Below, piece after piece: positions 36,165 to 44,898 of a stretch of DNA of 64,000 nucleotides (its first letter is position 1; every line of letters starts with the position of its first letter). Under the pieces are notes generated by a model that did not search any database, had not been told where the DNA came from, and saw only the letters and a list, made by a program, of their open reading frames with translations. The stretch comes from Aliiglaciecola lipolytica E3 (lineage in GTDB: Bacteria; Pseudomonadota; Gammaproteobacteria; Enterobacterales; Alteromonadaceae). The position numbers were made by a program, and so were the translations under genes. The stretch spans positions 62,001 through 126,000 of the forward strand of contig NZ_BAEN01000021.1 in assembly GCF_000314975.1 (NCBI RefSeq), read 5' to 3'.

Positions 36165-37184
36165 TTATTGCTCGCGTAAAATGCGCATAATTCGTTCATA
36201 TATAATGCCTGTTAATATTACTCTGTCATCACCTGTAGTGTTGGTAAATTGAATGACAACCGTATCAATATCAGGGTGGTATCGAGCAATACTAGAGTAG
36301 CCGAGTACCCAGCCAGTATGCTCGTATTTATAAATTGACGCATAAATTTTTCTTTCTTGTTCGGAGAAAAGACTACCGTCATTGAGTGCTCTTAAAAAAA
36401 TACCTACATCTTGAGCAGATGCAATGTAGCCTTGATCGAGGTATTTGAAGTCGTCTTCATAGCCCACATGATATCCACTCATGAGTTGTTCAGTCTCGAT
36501 ATCGTTGATGGAGAAAAACGTGCGATTTAAACCCAGCGGCAAAAGTACTTCTTCCTTTATGTAGCGAGAGTAATGATAGCCTAGGGTTTCTGTTATTATT
36601 TTTTCAAGTAACAGATAGTTTGAATTGGAGTATGCGTAATCAGTTCCGGGTGCGAAATCAGCGGGTTTGTCTAATAGTAAGTCTAAAACATTCACGGAGT
36701 TAGAGGCCCAATCAAAGCCTTCTTGATCGGTAAAATTAGGGATACCACTGCGATGCTCAACCAGCATGCGCAGAGTAATTTGATCGGCATATTCAATTCG
36801 CTGCGCCAAGTCTGGCAAATATTTATCGATTGTTTCATCCAAGCTGAGTTGCTTAGCAGCGACGAGTTTGGCAATGGCAGATGCCTGATAGAGTTTGCCA
36901 ATACTGGCAATTTTAAAAAGCGCATCCCCGTAAGCGGGTATTTTTTCTTGTCGATTATGCCAGCCACTTGCATACAGTTTCGCAGGTTTATTGGCTGAAT
37001 GGACGTACACAACTATGCCGTCGATTCCTTGCTCAGTTGCTTGGTTAACTTGCTCTTCAACTGAATTGGGAAGAGGCATTAAATAGTACAGTGCATATTC
37101 CCAAGGAGCGAATAGGTAAATGCTTGTCGTTGTTAGGGAAACCCCAAGTAGAATTTTAAGTGTTATCTTCTTCCATTTTTTCAT
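36165..37184 (-). CDS. Membrane-anchored serine hydrolase, class C beta-lactamase fold
   Basis: A 339-residue protein with an N-terminal hydrophobic anchor or signal (about residues 8-27). The active-site motifs are S94-I-G-K97, Y185-S-N187 and H289-T-G291. The HTG box in place of KTG is more usual for esterases and peptide hydrolases than for beta-lactamases. It is about 50 residues shorter than the hydrolase at 16755 and only distantly related. It precedes the DUF6090-like gene on the same strand. Confidence 0.85.
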   Translation of the reverse strand: MKKWKKITLKILLGVSLTTTSIYLFAPWEYALYYLMPLPNSVEEQVNQATEQGIDGIVVYVHSANKPAKLYASGWHNRQEKIPAYGDALFKIASIGKLYQASAIAKLVAAKQLSLDETIDKYLPDLAQRIEYADQITLRMLVEHRSGIPNFTDQEGFDWASNSVNVLDLLLDKPADFAPGTDYAYSNSNYLLLEKIITETLGYHYSRYIKEEVLLPLGLNRTFFSINDIETEQLMSGYHVGYEDDFKYLDQGYIASAQDVGIFLRALNDGSLFSEQERKIYASIYKYEHTGWVLGYSSIARYHPDIDTVVIQFTNTTGDDRVILTGIIYERIMRILREQ

Positions 37185-37620
37185 TGGGTTTCCTTACTTA
37201 GATTAGGACTCTGCGAACCGCATTAAGCTATGTTATCCTGCCCTAAATAGTCAGCAAAGACATCAAACTATACCAAGAAGTCATAGCGTGTCACCTATTT
37301 GAGATTTTTCGTTTTCGTGCGACTTGATATCTAATGCTAAACGTTAGTAATACACAGTTGTATAAATCTCACACAATATCGGTAAAAAATAAACAGTGAA
37401 TGTTTATCTAATTCTACTGTTTTTCGAGCTATTTAATGAAATGAAACCCCTTAAGCAACAACCAAAGTGGCTGCAAAAGTTCAGATAGTAGTTTTAAGTA
37501 TGGGCTAAACAGACAAGTTACGGCGAGCCGATGAAACAGTTGCGTTAGATTATTCGCTGCCAAAAATGCATGTTTAGTGAAAATTGCGGGCGAGGCTAGA
37601 CTTCACCCGCGTTTATCTAA
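37185..37620. other. Intergenic region
   Basis: About 435 bp between two co-directional minus-strand genes. It holds the serine hydrolase promoter and the end of the M28 peptidase transcript. No additional gene, no clear terminator and no nth-like fragment were found. Confidence 0.45.
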
Positions 37621-39021
37621 TTAAGGTTTTAAATCTACGTCCGAATCAGCAATAAGGTAAATACTCGCTGCATATGCGGCTATATTTTGCGCCAATTCAT
37701 CAGGATCAATCTTATCTAGGGTATCGTCTGGCGTGTGATGTAAATCAAAGTAGTCTCGTCCATTTTGATTTAAACGAATCGTAGGGACGCCTTTTGCTGC
37801 CATGGGAATGATATCAGGACCACCGCCAACAACATCAGAGCCGCCTCTGACAATACCAAGTGGAGATAAAATTTTGGCAATTTCATCGACTAATAAGGTG
37901 GCCTGAGGATTGACGTTTGAGACTAATTGCCAAATGGTTTGTGCTCCAAAATCAGATTCAGTTGCCAGTACATGATTATGTAAATTTGCTTCATGTTGCT
38001 TAGCGTAAGCAAATGCGCCAAGTAGGCCGACTTCTTCTGCGCCAAACATGACAACCCGAATGGTGCGTTTCGGACGTTTAGGTAATTTAGCAATGAGCGC
38101 CGCTGCTGCAGTGGTAATTGCAACGCCAGCGCCATCGTCTACCGCTCCGGTACCCAAATCCCAGCTGTCTAAATGACCACCAATTAGGACGATTTCTTCC
38201 GGCTTTTCACTGCCAATTAAGTCTAAAATGACATTACCACTGCTAACTTCACCTTTCCATTTTGATTCTGAATGAAGCGAAATCGCCAGCGGTTTACCTA
38301 AATTATGTAAACGACGAAGGTGGTCAGCATCGGGGTTTGAAATTGCAATGACTGGAATGTCAGCCCAATTTTCTCCGTCTTTACTCATCATTCCTGAATG
38401 CGGGAATCGATGAGAATCCGAGCCCACAGAGCGAACAACTAAGGCACTTGCACCACTACGTTGTGCATGTTGCCAGCCAATTCTGCGACGCTGGTTGGCT
38501 TGACCATAACCCGCTCCGGTTTGGCTTTTTACCATCTTATCGCCATCTACAAAAACAATTTTACCGGTTAGGCTATTATCCTTAACCTCTGTCAATGCGT
38601 GAATATCTCTGAAGTAAACTACGTCGGCATTGATCTTTTCTTTTGTCGGCGCAGCGCCACCGAGTGCCGTTCCGTATAATTCTTGTTGGTACGGAGAAGA
38701 AAGCGATATATGTAAATGACCTCTATCCCAAAATGGCATAGTAAACTCTTCGATTCTAGCATTGTCGAAACCTAAGCTTTCACCAAGTTTTACTCCCCAG
38801 TCGCGTGCCCGTTCTTCTGCTTCAGAACCGCCTAAACGGGGACCTATTTCGGTTGTAAGAGAAGTCACTATTTCCATACCTAAATCGCTTTTGATGGCGG
38901 TTTGCATGAGTTGTGTCGCAGTTTGTTTTTGATCGTTAGTTATTACGGCTTGTGTTGCCATTAATTGAACACTAACAATACTTAACACAGCGCCAAAGGT
39001 AAGGCGTTTCAGTTGTTGCAT
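37621..39021 (-). CDS. Exported M28 family metallopeptidase
   Basis: A 466-residue zinc aminopeptidase/carboxypeptidase with signal peptide (about residues 1-25). The two-zinc site is visible: His283 in GGHLDSWD, bridging Asp295 in AVDDGAGV, Glu329/Glu330 in GAEEVGLLGA, an acidic ligand in ESDFGA (about 355-357), and His428/His429 in DLHHTPDD. A PA-like insert (about 130-250) precedes the catalytic domain. It resembles the glutamate carboxypeptidase/PGCP type. Its promoter region contains a decayed copy of the nth 3' end. Confidence 0.9.
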   Translation of the reverse strand: MQQLKRLTFGAVLSIVSVQLMATQAVITNDQKQTATQLMQTAIKSDLGMEIVTSLTTEIGPRLGGSEAEERARDWGVKLGESLGFDNARIEEFTMPFWDRGHLHISLSSPYQQELYGTALGGAAPTKEKINADVVYFRDIHALTEVKDNSLTGKIVFVDGDKMVKSQTGAGYGQANQRRRIGWQHAQRSGASALVVRSVGSDSHRFPHSGMMSKDGENWADIPVIAISNPDADHLRRLHNLGKPLAISLHSESKWKGEVSSGNVILDLIGSEKPEEIVLIGGHLDSWDLGTGAVDDGAGVAITTAAAALIAKLPKRPKRTIRVVMFGAEEVGLLGAFAYAKQHEANLHNHVLATESDFGAQTIWQLVSNVNPQATLLVDEIAKILSPLGIVRGGSDVVGGGPDIIPMAAKGVPTIRLNQNGRDYFDLHHTPDDTLDKIDPDELAQNIAAYAASIYLIADSDVDLKP

Positions 39022-39095
39022 GGATTCTCCAGTGGAAATAGTTACAAGTTATTACGTTTAGATGCGTGTATGTGATAAAACCTTGCTACTCAGTT

Positions 39096-39183
39096 TTGTC
39101 TTTAAACTCACATAAGTTTTCAATTATACAATAACTAAATCAAAGTTTGCGCGCTACGCAGTTATATAATCCATGAAGAATTA
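39096..39183 (-). pseudogene. Decayed remnant of the nth 3' end (older copy)
   Basis: Eighty-eight bases align without gaps to 44909-44996, the 3' coding end of nth on the same strand, with about 24 mismatches (roughly 73% identity by hand count). The best-preserved cores are TCTTTAAACTCACA and AGTTTGCG-GCTAC. It is too short and decayed to be coding. It lies just upstream of the M28 gene and marks the left edge of the accessory layers next to nth. Confidence 0.75.
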
Positions 39184-39232
39184 TATCAATCTTGTACTAT
39201 CACACCTGTCAAATGAACAAATATACTCGATG

Positions 39233-40465
39233 TTATTTAGACCACGTAATTTCAGCTATTTGATTGGTCGCAGTTTGATGAATTATTAAGCCTTTATTAC
39301 CCATCCTCATATGCCGGATTAGTCCTGAGTAAATACCTTCTTTACTTGGAATTTGCCAGCTCTGCATGGTTTCAGTAGCGAGATCAAACCTGACCAAGGT
39401 TTCGGGCCTTTTCGCCGATTCATTAAACCAGATTGCACCATCTCCATATACGATGGCATAAGGGTGACTATCTTCACCGCTTGGGTTATCCCACTCGGTT
39501 ATTTCGTCAGTTTTCGGGTTTTATCTGCCCAGTTTACCCATGCCGGAATTGACATAAAACACCATATCATCGGGTGTTATAGCAAGACGTCTGGTATGAG
39601 AGTTTGGATTTGGCAATTTAATCTCTTTTAACGCCATTGAATTCTTATCGACTTTAATCAAGCAATTAGAACCATTACAAGAAACCCAAGGTGTTCCATT
39701 GGAATCAAGCTTTATTCCATATGGGCGAGATTTTTCCGTCGGCAACGACACTAATTGAATGTCACCACTGGTGGGATCTAACTTACCTATCATATTACTG
39801 TGTTGCAGCGTAAACCAAAATATTCCGTTATCGTCGAATACGCCAGTGTGGGGATCGCGTGCTTTTTCATCTGGCATGTTGAATACTTTGAATGTTTCGG
39901 TATCGAGATCCAAATATCCTACCGTGCCATTCTTATTGCCTAAGAACCACGGCCTAAGATTTTTGTCCAACGTAACGCTATGCGGGTAGGTACCAGCTGG
40001 AAGTGTATACTCCTTCGTTTCGCCACTCGTGGGATCAAGGCGACCTAGGATATTTCCCCATTGACCGACCCACCATATAATTCCGTCTTTGCCTTGCACA
40101 GGATCGCGTGCACGTTGACCAAGTGTCGGTACTTGCCAGTATTTAAATTGAAGTTTGATATCACCGTCGACTACTTTTGAAGCACGATCATTATTGGCGG
40201 GGTATTTGTTAGCTAAAAATTCACCAAGTATGTCTAGCTGCTGTGGATTAGAACTATGATCGACCATATAAGAAATAAGGGTTTTCCACTGCTCTTTATT
40301 GTACCCTGAACTACGCTCAATATTGCTAATACTGTGACAGGTTGAACAAAGTTGTTTGACAACTTGCTCTTGTTCACTGCTTCGTGCAGAAGTAGGTGCG
40401 AATGCCATGAACAATAATGATGTTATTGCTATTAAATTATTTATGGACAAATTTGATTGTTTCAT
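39233..40465 (-). pseudogene. Cytochrome c-type/Vgb-like beta-propeller gene interrupted by an in-frame stop
   Basis: The frame starts at ATG 40465 with a signal peptide, then a haem-binding C40-S-T-C43-H44 in a small cytochrome c-like domain (about 30-100), then six- or seven-bladed propeller repeats of virginiamycin-B-lyase type (IGKLDPTSGDI, GRLDPTSGET). It reads 314 residues to a TAA at 39521-39523, within a blade after MGKLGR. Reading on in the same frame gives 95 further codons without a stop (NPKTDEITEWDNPSGED... to TWSK) ending at TAA 39233, and these continue the propeller. One base change from a tyrosine codon explains the stop. The product is either inactive, truncated or affected by a sequencing error. 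A role in periplasmic redox is inferred. Confidence 0.82.
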
Positions 40466-40793
40466 AAGGTTTCTTTAATTTGATGTCGTGATAAGCGAAT
40501 TGGTAAACATGGATACAACGCATTTTATATACTGAGTTAAATAATTGGTTGTTAAATGTACAATTATGACTTTCACATAATTCGCTTGAGCTGGTCAAGT
40601 CATATTCACCATCAATCTAACATTTTGTATTCGCTAGTTTGGGATTGTGTCTTAAATTATTTTTATGTTTTAAAGCAAGAGCGGCTAGCAATCCGCTCTC
40701 GGGTTACTAAAGTGTGAATCAAAAGCAGTGATGGATGTATTCTTAGGTGATAACCAAGATATCGTCGCAGTCACTGGCTGACTATTGCAAATA
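40466..40793. other. Intergenic region with one hairpin
   Basis: About 330 bp of AT-rich DNA upstream of the interrupted propeller gene. It contains the hairpin at 40678-40699 and no further gene. Confidence 0.45.
40678..40699 (-). terminator. Possible terminator after the membrane protein gene
   Basis: Perfect 7-bp arms AGAGCGG and CCGCTCT with an 8-base loop, about 95 bp after the stop of the minus-strand gene. The following bases on that strand are only partly T-rich. Confidence 0.45.
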
Positions 40794-41318
40794 TTATTTG
40801 TTATTGCTTGCTTGCTTTTTGCGTCGCCAAGGTTCAATAGGTTGACTGAAATATCGCCACCAAACGTACCTCCACGGAATCAAAACGATTAATATGCAAA
40901 TTCCAATTATCGATGATCTAGCGTTTACGATGTTCGGAATTTCCTGACCTGCCAGCCATGGTGGTAGCGCGACAGTATACAGCCAGACTAGTTTCCAAGC
41001 GATTTCATAGAACATAATTGGTAGAAATGCTAAGGGACGAAAGATACCTCCAATTGCTAGCACTGCAAGCGTGAATAACATTGAATGTCCTAGTCCTCTC
41101 CAATTTGTCCAATCAGAACTTCCTCCTAGAATATAATTCAATTGATTTGAGCCAAGAACTATTACCATTGCTGCAAAAATGATTCGAAGCCCCCATGTTT
41201 TCCAAAGTGGCACTGGTGGGGCACTTCTTTGTGTTGAATCACACTCGTTTTCCAAATTTCGCCTTAATGCTGACACAAGCGGGGGCCTCAGGAGCATCGA
41301 ATTCGAAAATCGATGCAT
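40794..41318 (-). CDS. Uncharacterised four-pass membrane protein
   Basis: I do not recognise the family. The 174 residues have about four hydrophobic segments (about 46-66, 80-100, 103-122, 138-156), many tryptophans, and a basic C-terminus. The first 40 residues are polar, and the true start could be internal (for example the Met eight residues in), since no ribosome-binding site precedes ATG 41318. It is divergent from the membrane-bound AraC-type regulator with 81 bp between starts, which suggests co-regulation. Confidence 0.6.
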   Translation of the reverse strand: MHRFSNSMLLRPPLVSALRRNLENECDSTQRSAPPVPLWKTWGLRIIFAAMVIVLGSNQLNYILGGSSDWTNWRGLGHSMLFTLAVLAIGGIFRPLAFLPIMFYEIAWKLVWLYTVALPPWLAGQEIPNIVNARSSIIGICILIVLIPWRYVWWRYFSQPIEPWRRKKQASNNK

Positions 41319-41399
41319 GAAAAAACGATGAATAAGTAGATTATCGAAAACGAATGGATTTAAAATAAGATAGCCTTGGAAATTAGAGAGGAGTAAAAA

Positions 41400-42446
41400 T
41401 TGGACCTGCTAAAAATTGCGCAATTATTCGTTGTGTTGCTGAGTCTGGCACTTGCTATCTTTCACTTTCGTCTTCGAAAAAAGCATGTTTTACATTTAGC
41501 TTTCGCGTTTTTTTGTGTATCTTCGTCCATGCATATAGCATCTATGTTGACCGCAGATTTTTGGACACCTTATAATCACTTGATCGGTACATTAGGTTTT
41601 GCAACCTGTAGCGGGTATTGGCTATTTGCACGCACATTTTTCCGTAAATCCAATCCTATTAATCGTCATCACCTCCTTTTTGCTGGGTTACTAGCATCAT
41701 GCCTGATATTACGACATCTGATACGTTTTTCAGAAAAAATGTGGCTGTTAGATACCGCTTGGCTTAATACGTTAATCACTGTTTTATCCGAAACTATTAC
41801 AATATTATCATCAGGTATGCTCATTCTTGCATTTTGGGAGGGCTACCGAGTATTGCAAAGCGCCACAGCAACCCAACGTATGATTTCCACTATTTACTTA
41901 TCTGCATTCATTGTAAGTATTGTCAGTGTCATGTTAATTGCAGTTGCACTGCCAACAGACTTATTACTTGGCACAGGAAGAGACTGGCTGGTGGTTTTCG
42001 CTTATGTGTTGATATTTACCAGCTCACATGTGCTGATTCACTTTCGCCAGCAGCAACTTAGCCAAAAAGAGAAAAGTACCGATTCCGCCATTGAAGAAGA
42101 AAACATGCTCGCTCATCAAATCCATGCTCTATTGGATGAAGAAAAACGTTTTTTGGAATCGAGTTTGCGCGTTGCCGATATTGCTCGCGAGCTAGACGTT
42201 CCTGAGTATCGTATTCGCGCTATTATGCTGAAACATTTCAATGCCAAAAACTTCAATCACTACGTTAATCAGAAGCGGGTTGAATACGCTAAAACCCTAT
42301 TGAGCTCACCTGATAAACTCGACTGGCCAGTGCTTGTTATTGGAATTGAAAGTGGTTTTGCTTCAGCGGCTCCCTTTACACGTGCATTTAAGCAGTTTAC
42401 TGATTGCACTCCAGGAGAGTATCGCAAGCAACAGTTAGCTTCATAG
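41400..42446 (+). CDS. Membrane-bound AraC-family transcriptional regulator
   Basis: A 348-residue regulator starting at TTG 41400 with AGAGGAG six bases upstream. The first two thirds form six or seven membrane segments (about residues 5-215); a cytoplasmic linker follows, then an AraC double helix-turn-helix (about 240-345; LRVADIARELDVPEYRIRAI and FASAAPFTRAFKQFTDCTPGEYRKQ). Such 7TM-AraC proteins may sense membrane or extracellular ligands directly. The adjacent divergent membrane protein gene is a natural target. Confidence 0.88.
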   Translation: MDLLKIAQLFVVLLSLALAIFHFRLRKKHVLHLAFAFFCVSSSMHIASMLTADFWTPYNHLIGTLGFATCSGYWLFARTFFRKSNPINRHHLLFAGLLASCLILRHLIRFSEKMWLLDTAWLNTLITVLSETITILSSGMLILAFWEGYRVLQSATATQRMISTIYLSAFIVSIVSVMLIAVALPTDLLLGTGRDWLVVFAYVLIFTSSHVLIHFRQQQLSQKEKSTDSAIEEENMLAHQIHALLDEEKRFLESSLRVADIARELDVPEYRIRAIMLKHFNAKNFNHYVNQKRVEYAKTLLSSPDKLDWPVLVIGIESGFASAAPFTRAFKQFTDCTPGEYRKQQLAS

Positions 42447-43350
42447 TCGTTCATTGAATTGAGAACTGTAGGAATAGTAACCAGTGATGATTCGAAAACA
42501 GATTATACGCGTGGGTGTTGCCAACTTTATTGCGCGAGCGGCAAAAGAATCTACCGGAAAGGTTCGTTTATTCTAGCATCAAAAATATGGGAGGAAACTA
42601 AGTTCACCGCGCAGAGTTGTGAGCTCTAGTGCTCAGATTGTCATAGAAGACAAGCACTTGCGCAGTAGAATTGTTTTGCGCTTTTTTCTCAGACACCATT
42701 AGATAAGTTTATTGTATACGTGATTGTATTAAACACTTACCCAACCGTTCAAAATTCGCTGTGAATTCAAATAGCCGACGCAACGCTGCTCTGTCTTATC
42801 TTTAAACTCACACAAGTCTTCAATAATACATGCACCACAGCGGGGTTTACGGGCCACACAGATGTATCTGCCATGTAAGATTAGCCAGTTTTGTGCGATT
42901 AGACACTCGGAATATGTGGGTGTCCACAGCTATGGTCGGCCAGCCGAAGGATAATTAAAGTAGATTTTAACTAAGGGATTATAACCTTTGTCTGCTTTGA
43001 GGAGTTAGTTCAGTTGGTCGATTCAATATCTCTCTTAGTAGGGGTAGGGGCAAGTGTTGATATCAAAATAAGGAAGCCAGCTTCTCAAAAGAACAGGTGC
43101 ATTTCTGTCAAAAAAAATAGGAAATACATAAATACCTTTAACACATAGTTTGCGATTTAGATGGGGTTAAAACGTTTGTTGGTGATACTATTCAGTAAGC
43201 TAAGATTATCCTTATTTGTTTTTTTCAATACAAACTCGGAGTAACTAATCAAATGAACTTGTTTATATTATTAAAAATTAGACACATTTTATTGTATGTC
43301 ACTTATGTTTAGTTTATTACTTTAACTCGCAGATGAATGGAATCGACCTT
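42447..43350. other. Long non-coding stretch with nth remnant
   Basis: About 900 bp between the AraC-like and amidohydrolase genes. The only identifiable content is a truncated copy of nth at 42795-42948. A 29-codon frame at 42487 and other short frames lack convincing ribosome-binding sites. The stretch looks like decayed or junction DNA. Confidence 0.55.
42795..42948 (-). pseudogene. Truncated nth copy with internal deletion (younger copy)
   Basis: Block 42795-42889 matches 44908-45002 of nth with 3 mismatches in 95; block 42893-42948 matches 45089-45144 with 2 in 56. Between them 83 bp of nth is missing. All five mismatches fall at synonymous third codon positions (for example Val GTG/GTA, Arg CGT/CGC, Phe TTC/TTT). 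The fragment therefore comes from an nth gene that was under selection, not from drift of a local duplicate alone. It cannot encode an enzyme. Confidence 0.88.
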
Positions 43351-44793
43351 ATGAATTATATCTTAAAGAATTTATTGATAGTGATCGCAATAAGTCTTTG
43401 GGGTTGTGCAAATCAAACTTCAAATAACGTTCTGAAGGAAAACAAACACGAACCTAATACTTATGTTGTAAAAAATGTGAATGTCATTCCAATGACAGAA
43501 AGTAATTTCGAAGTCATAAAAAATGCATCAGTGGTAATCAAAGGTCAGAAAATATTCTCAATTAATGGACAAACTCCTAGTAATTCAAAAGTAATCGACG
43601 GAACAGGGAAGTGGCTAATTCCCGGTTTAATTGACATGCATGTTCACACCAATGCAGATCTAAATTTCAAAGGAAATTCACCCACTCAAGGCGCTACATT
43701 TTTTATGGACACACAAGATGTTATGACTACATATATAGCGAATGGAGTCACAACAATATTTGAACTTGGTGGTAGAGTTGAGCATTTTGGACAAAGAAAT
43801 GAAGTGGCAAAAGGAAAAGTGATTGGTCCCCGAATGGCAATAGCAGCAATGATAAACGGTGGGGACACGAATAATGGCGGAAGAACAGTGAACAACAGTT
43901 CAGATGCTAAACAGGCTGTAAGAAGTTTGAAAGCCGAAGGTTATAACTTCATCAAAGCTTATTCAGATTTAAATATTGAAGCCTTTCAAGCCGTCGTGGA
44001 AGAAGCACAAAAACAAGGTCTTAAGGTTGTAGGGCATATTCCAGATGCTTTTAAAGGTAAAACAGAAGAAGCATTTGTCCCAAATTTTGGATTGGTTGCA
44101 CACGCTGAAGAATTTTCAAAACAGATAAGAAAACAAGAAAAGACAAAAGAAGATGCCGAAAGATTTGCTCAATTATCGAAGAATAATAATACGTGGTTAA
44201 TTCCGAATCTCATAGCAATTGTAAAAATAAAGGAACAAGTTCAATCCCTTGACTCAATTAGCTCAATGGAAGCCCTAAAATATGTGCACCCACTACTTCA
44301 GGACAAATGGTTAAATTCTAACAACTATCACAAACATTCCAGCTCAGAATTTCTCAAATACTTAAACGACCTTATTGTATTCCATAAAGAAATGGTAGTA
44401 GCTTTTAAAGACGCTGGAGTGCCAATGCTGGCAGGTTCTGATGCGGGAGTTTCAGGAGTTGTAACTGGATTTGCACTGCACGATGAGCTTGAGTTGTTGG
44501 TTGACGCGGGGCTAACGACGGGTGAAGCATTAACTTCTGCAACAAGGCTGCCTGCCAAATGGTTGGAAATTAGTGAAAAGGTCGGCACCGTTGAGGTTGG
44601 TAAATATGCTGACCTTTTGTTATTGGATGCAAATCCACTTAGTAACATTAAAAATACACGAAAAATAAACGGAGTGTTTGTAAACGGAAGATGGTTGAAT
44701 CGAGATGCTATTAATAAAATGCTGTCGGAATTAGCGGATTGGAACACCTTAAATAAAGAAGTTTATAAATGGAAAAATCGTAGAAAATATTAA
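43351..44793 (+). CDS. Lipoprotein amidohydrolase, probably acquired
   Basis: A 480-residue metal-dependent amidohydrolase. ATG 43351 gives a short lipoprotein signal with lipobox LWGC (Cys19); ATG 43333 is an alternative six codons upstream. Metal ligands: HVHTN in DMHVHTNAD, lysine in FIKAYSD, histidines in VVGHIPD and VAHAEEF, and aspartate in AGSDAGVSG. The C-terminal EVGKYADLLLLDANPL is typical of the imidazolonepropionase-like class. The arginine codons are dominated by AGA (8 of 13), and the gene is purine-rich, unlike neighbouring operons; this suggests transfer, perhaps from Bacteroidota. It sits between a truncated nth copy and intact nth. Confidence 0.87.
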   Translation: MNYILKNLLIVIAISLWGCANQTSNNVLKENKHEPNTYVVKNVNVIPMTESNFEVIKNASVVIKGQKIFSINGQTPSNSKVIDGTGKWLIPGLIDMHVHTNADLNFKGNSPTQGATFFMDTQDVMTTYIANGVTTIFELGGRVEHFGQRNEVAKGKVIGPRMAIAAMINGGDTNNGGRTVNNSSDAKQAVRSLKAEGYNFIKAYSDLNIEAFQAVVEEAQKQGLKVVGHIPDAFKGKTEEAFVPNFGLVAHAEEFSKQIRKQEKTKEDAERFAQLSKNNNTWLIPNLIAIVKIKEQVQSLDSISSMEALKYVHPLLQDKWLNSNNYHKHSSSEFLKYLNDLIVFHKEMVVAFKDAGVPMLAGSDAGVSGVVTGFALHDELELLVDAGLTTGEALTSATRLPAKWLEISEKVGTVEVGKYADLLLLDANPLSNIKNTRKINGVFVNGRWLNRDAINKMLSELADWNTLNKEVYKWKNRRKY

Positions 44794-44898
44794 TGAGTTT
44801 AACGCTAACTCTCAAATAGCTGGAAAGATCTGAGTACGGGGACTGTTTTAACCATCAATAACACCTATGAACGCTCCTAACTCCAAGCCATTTGAAAT

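Noticed and set aside
42487-42576. 29-codon frame (MIRKQIIRVGVANF...) after the AraC-like gene
   Set aside because: A TAGGA lies too far upstream to act as a ribosome-binding site; no homology can be claimed. It could be a gene remnant.
44796-44860. Possible integron attC site after the amidohydrolase gene (GTTTAAC)
   Set aside because: A GTTTAAC inverse-core look-alike is present, but no matching GTTRRRY core or palindromic structure follows within the usual distance.
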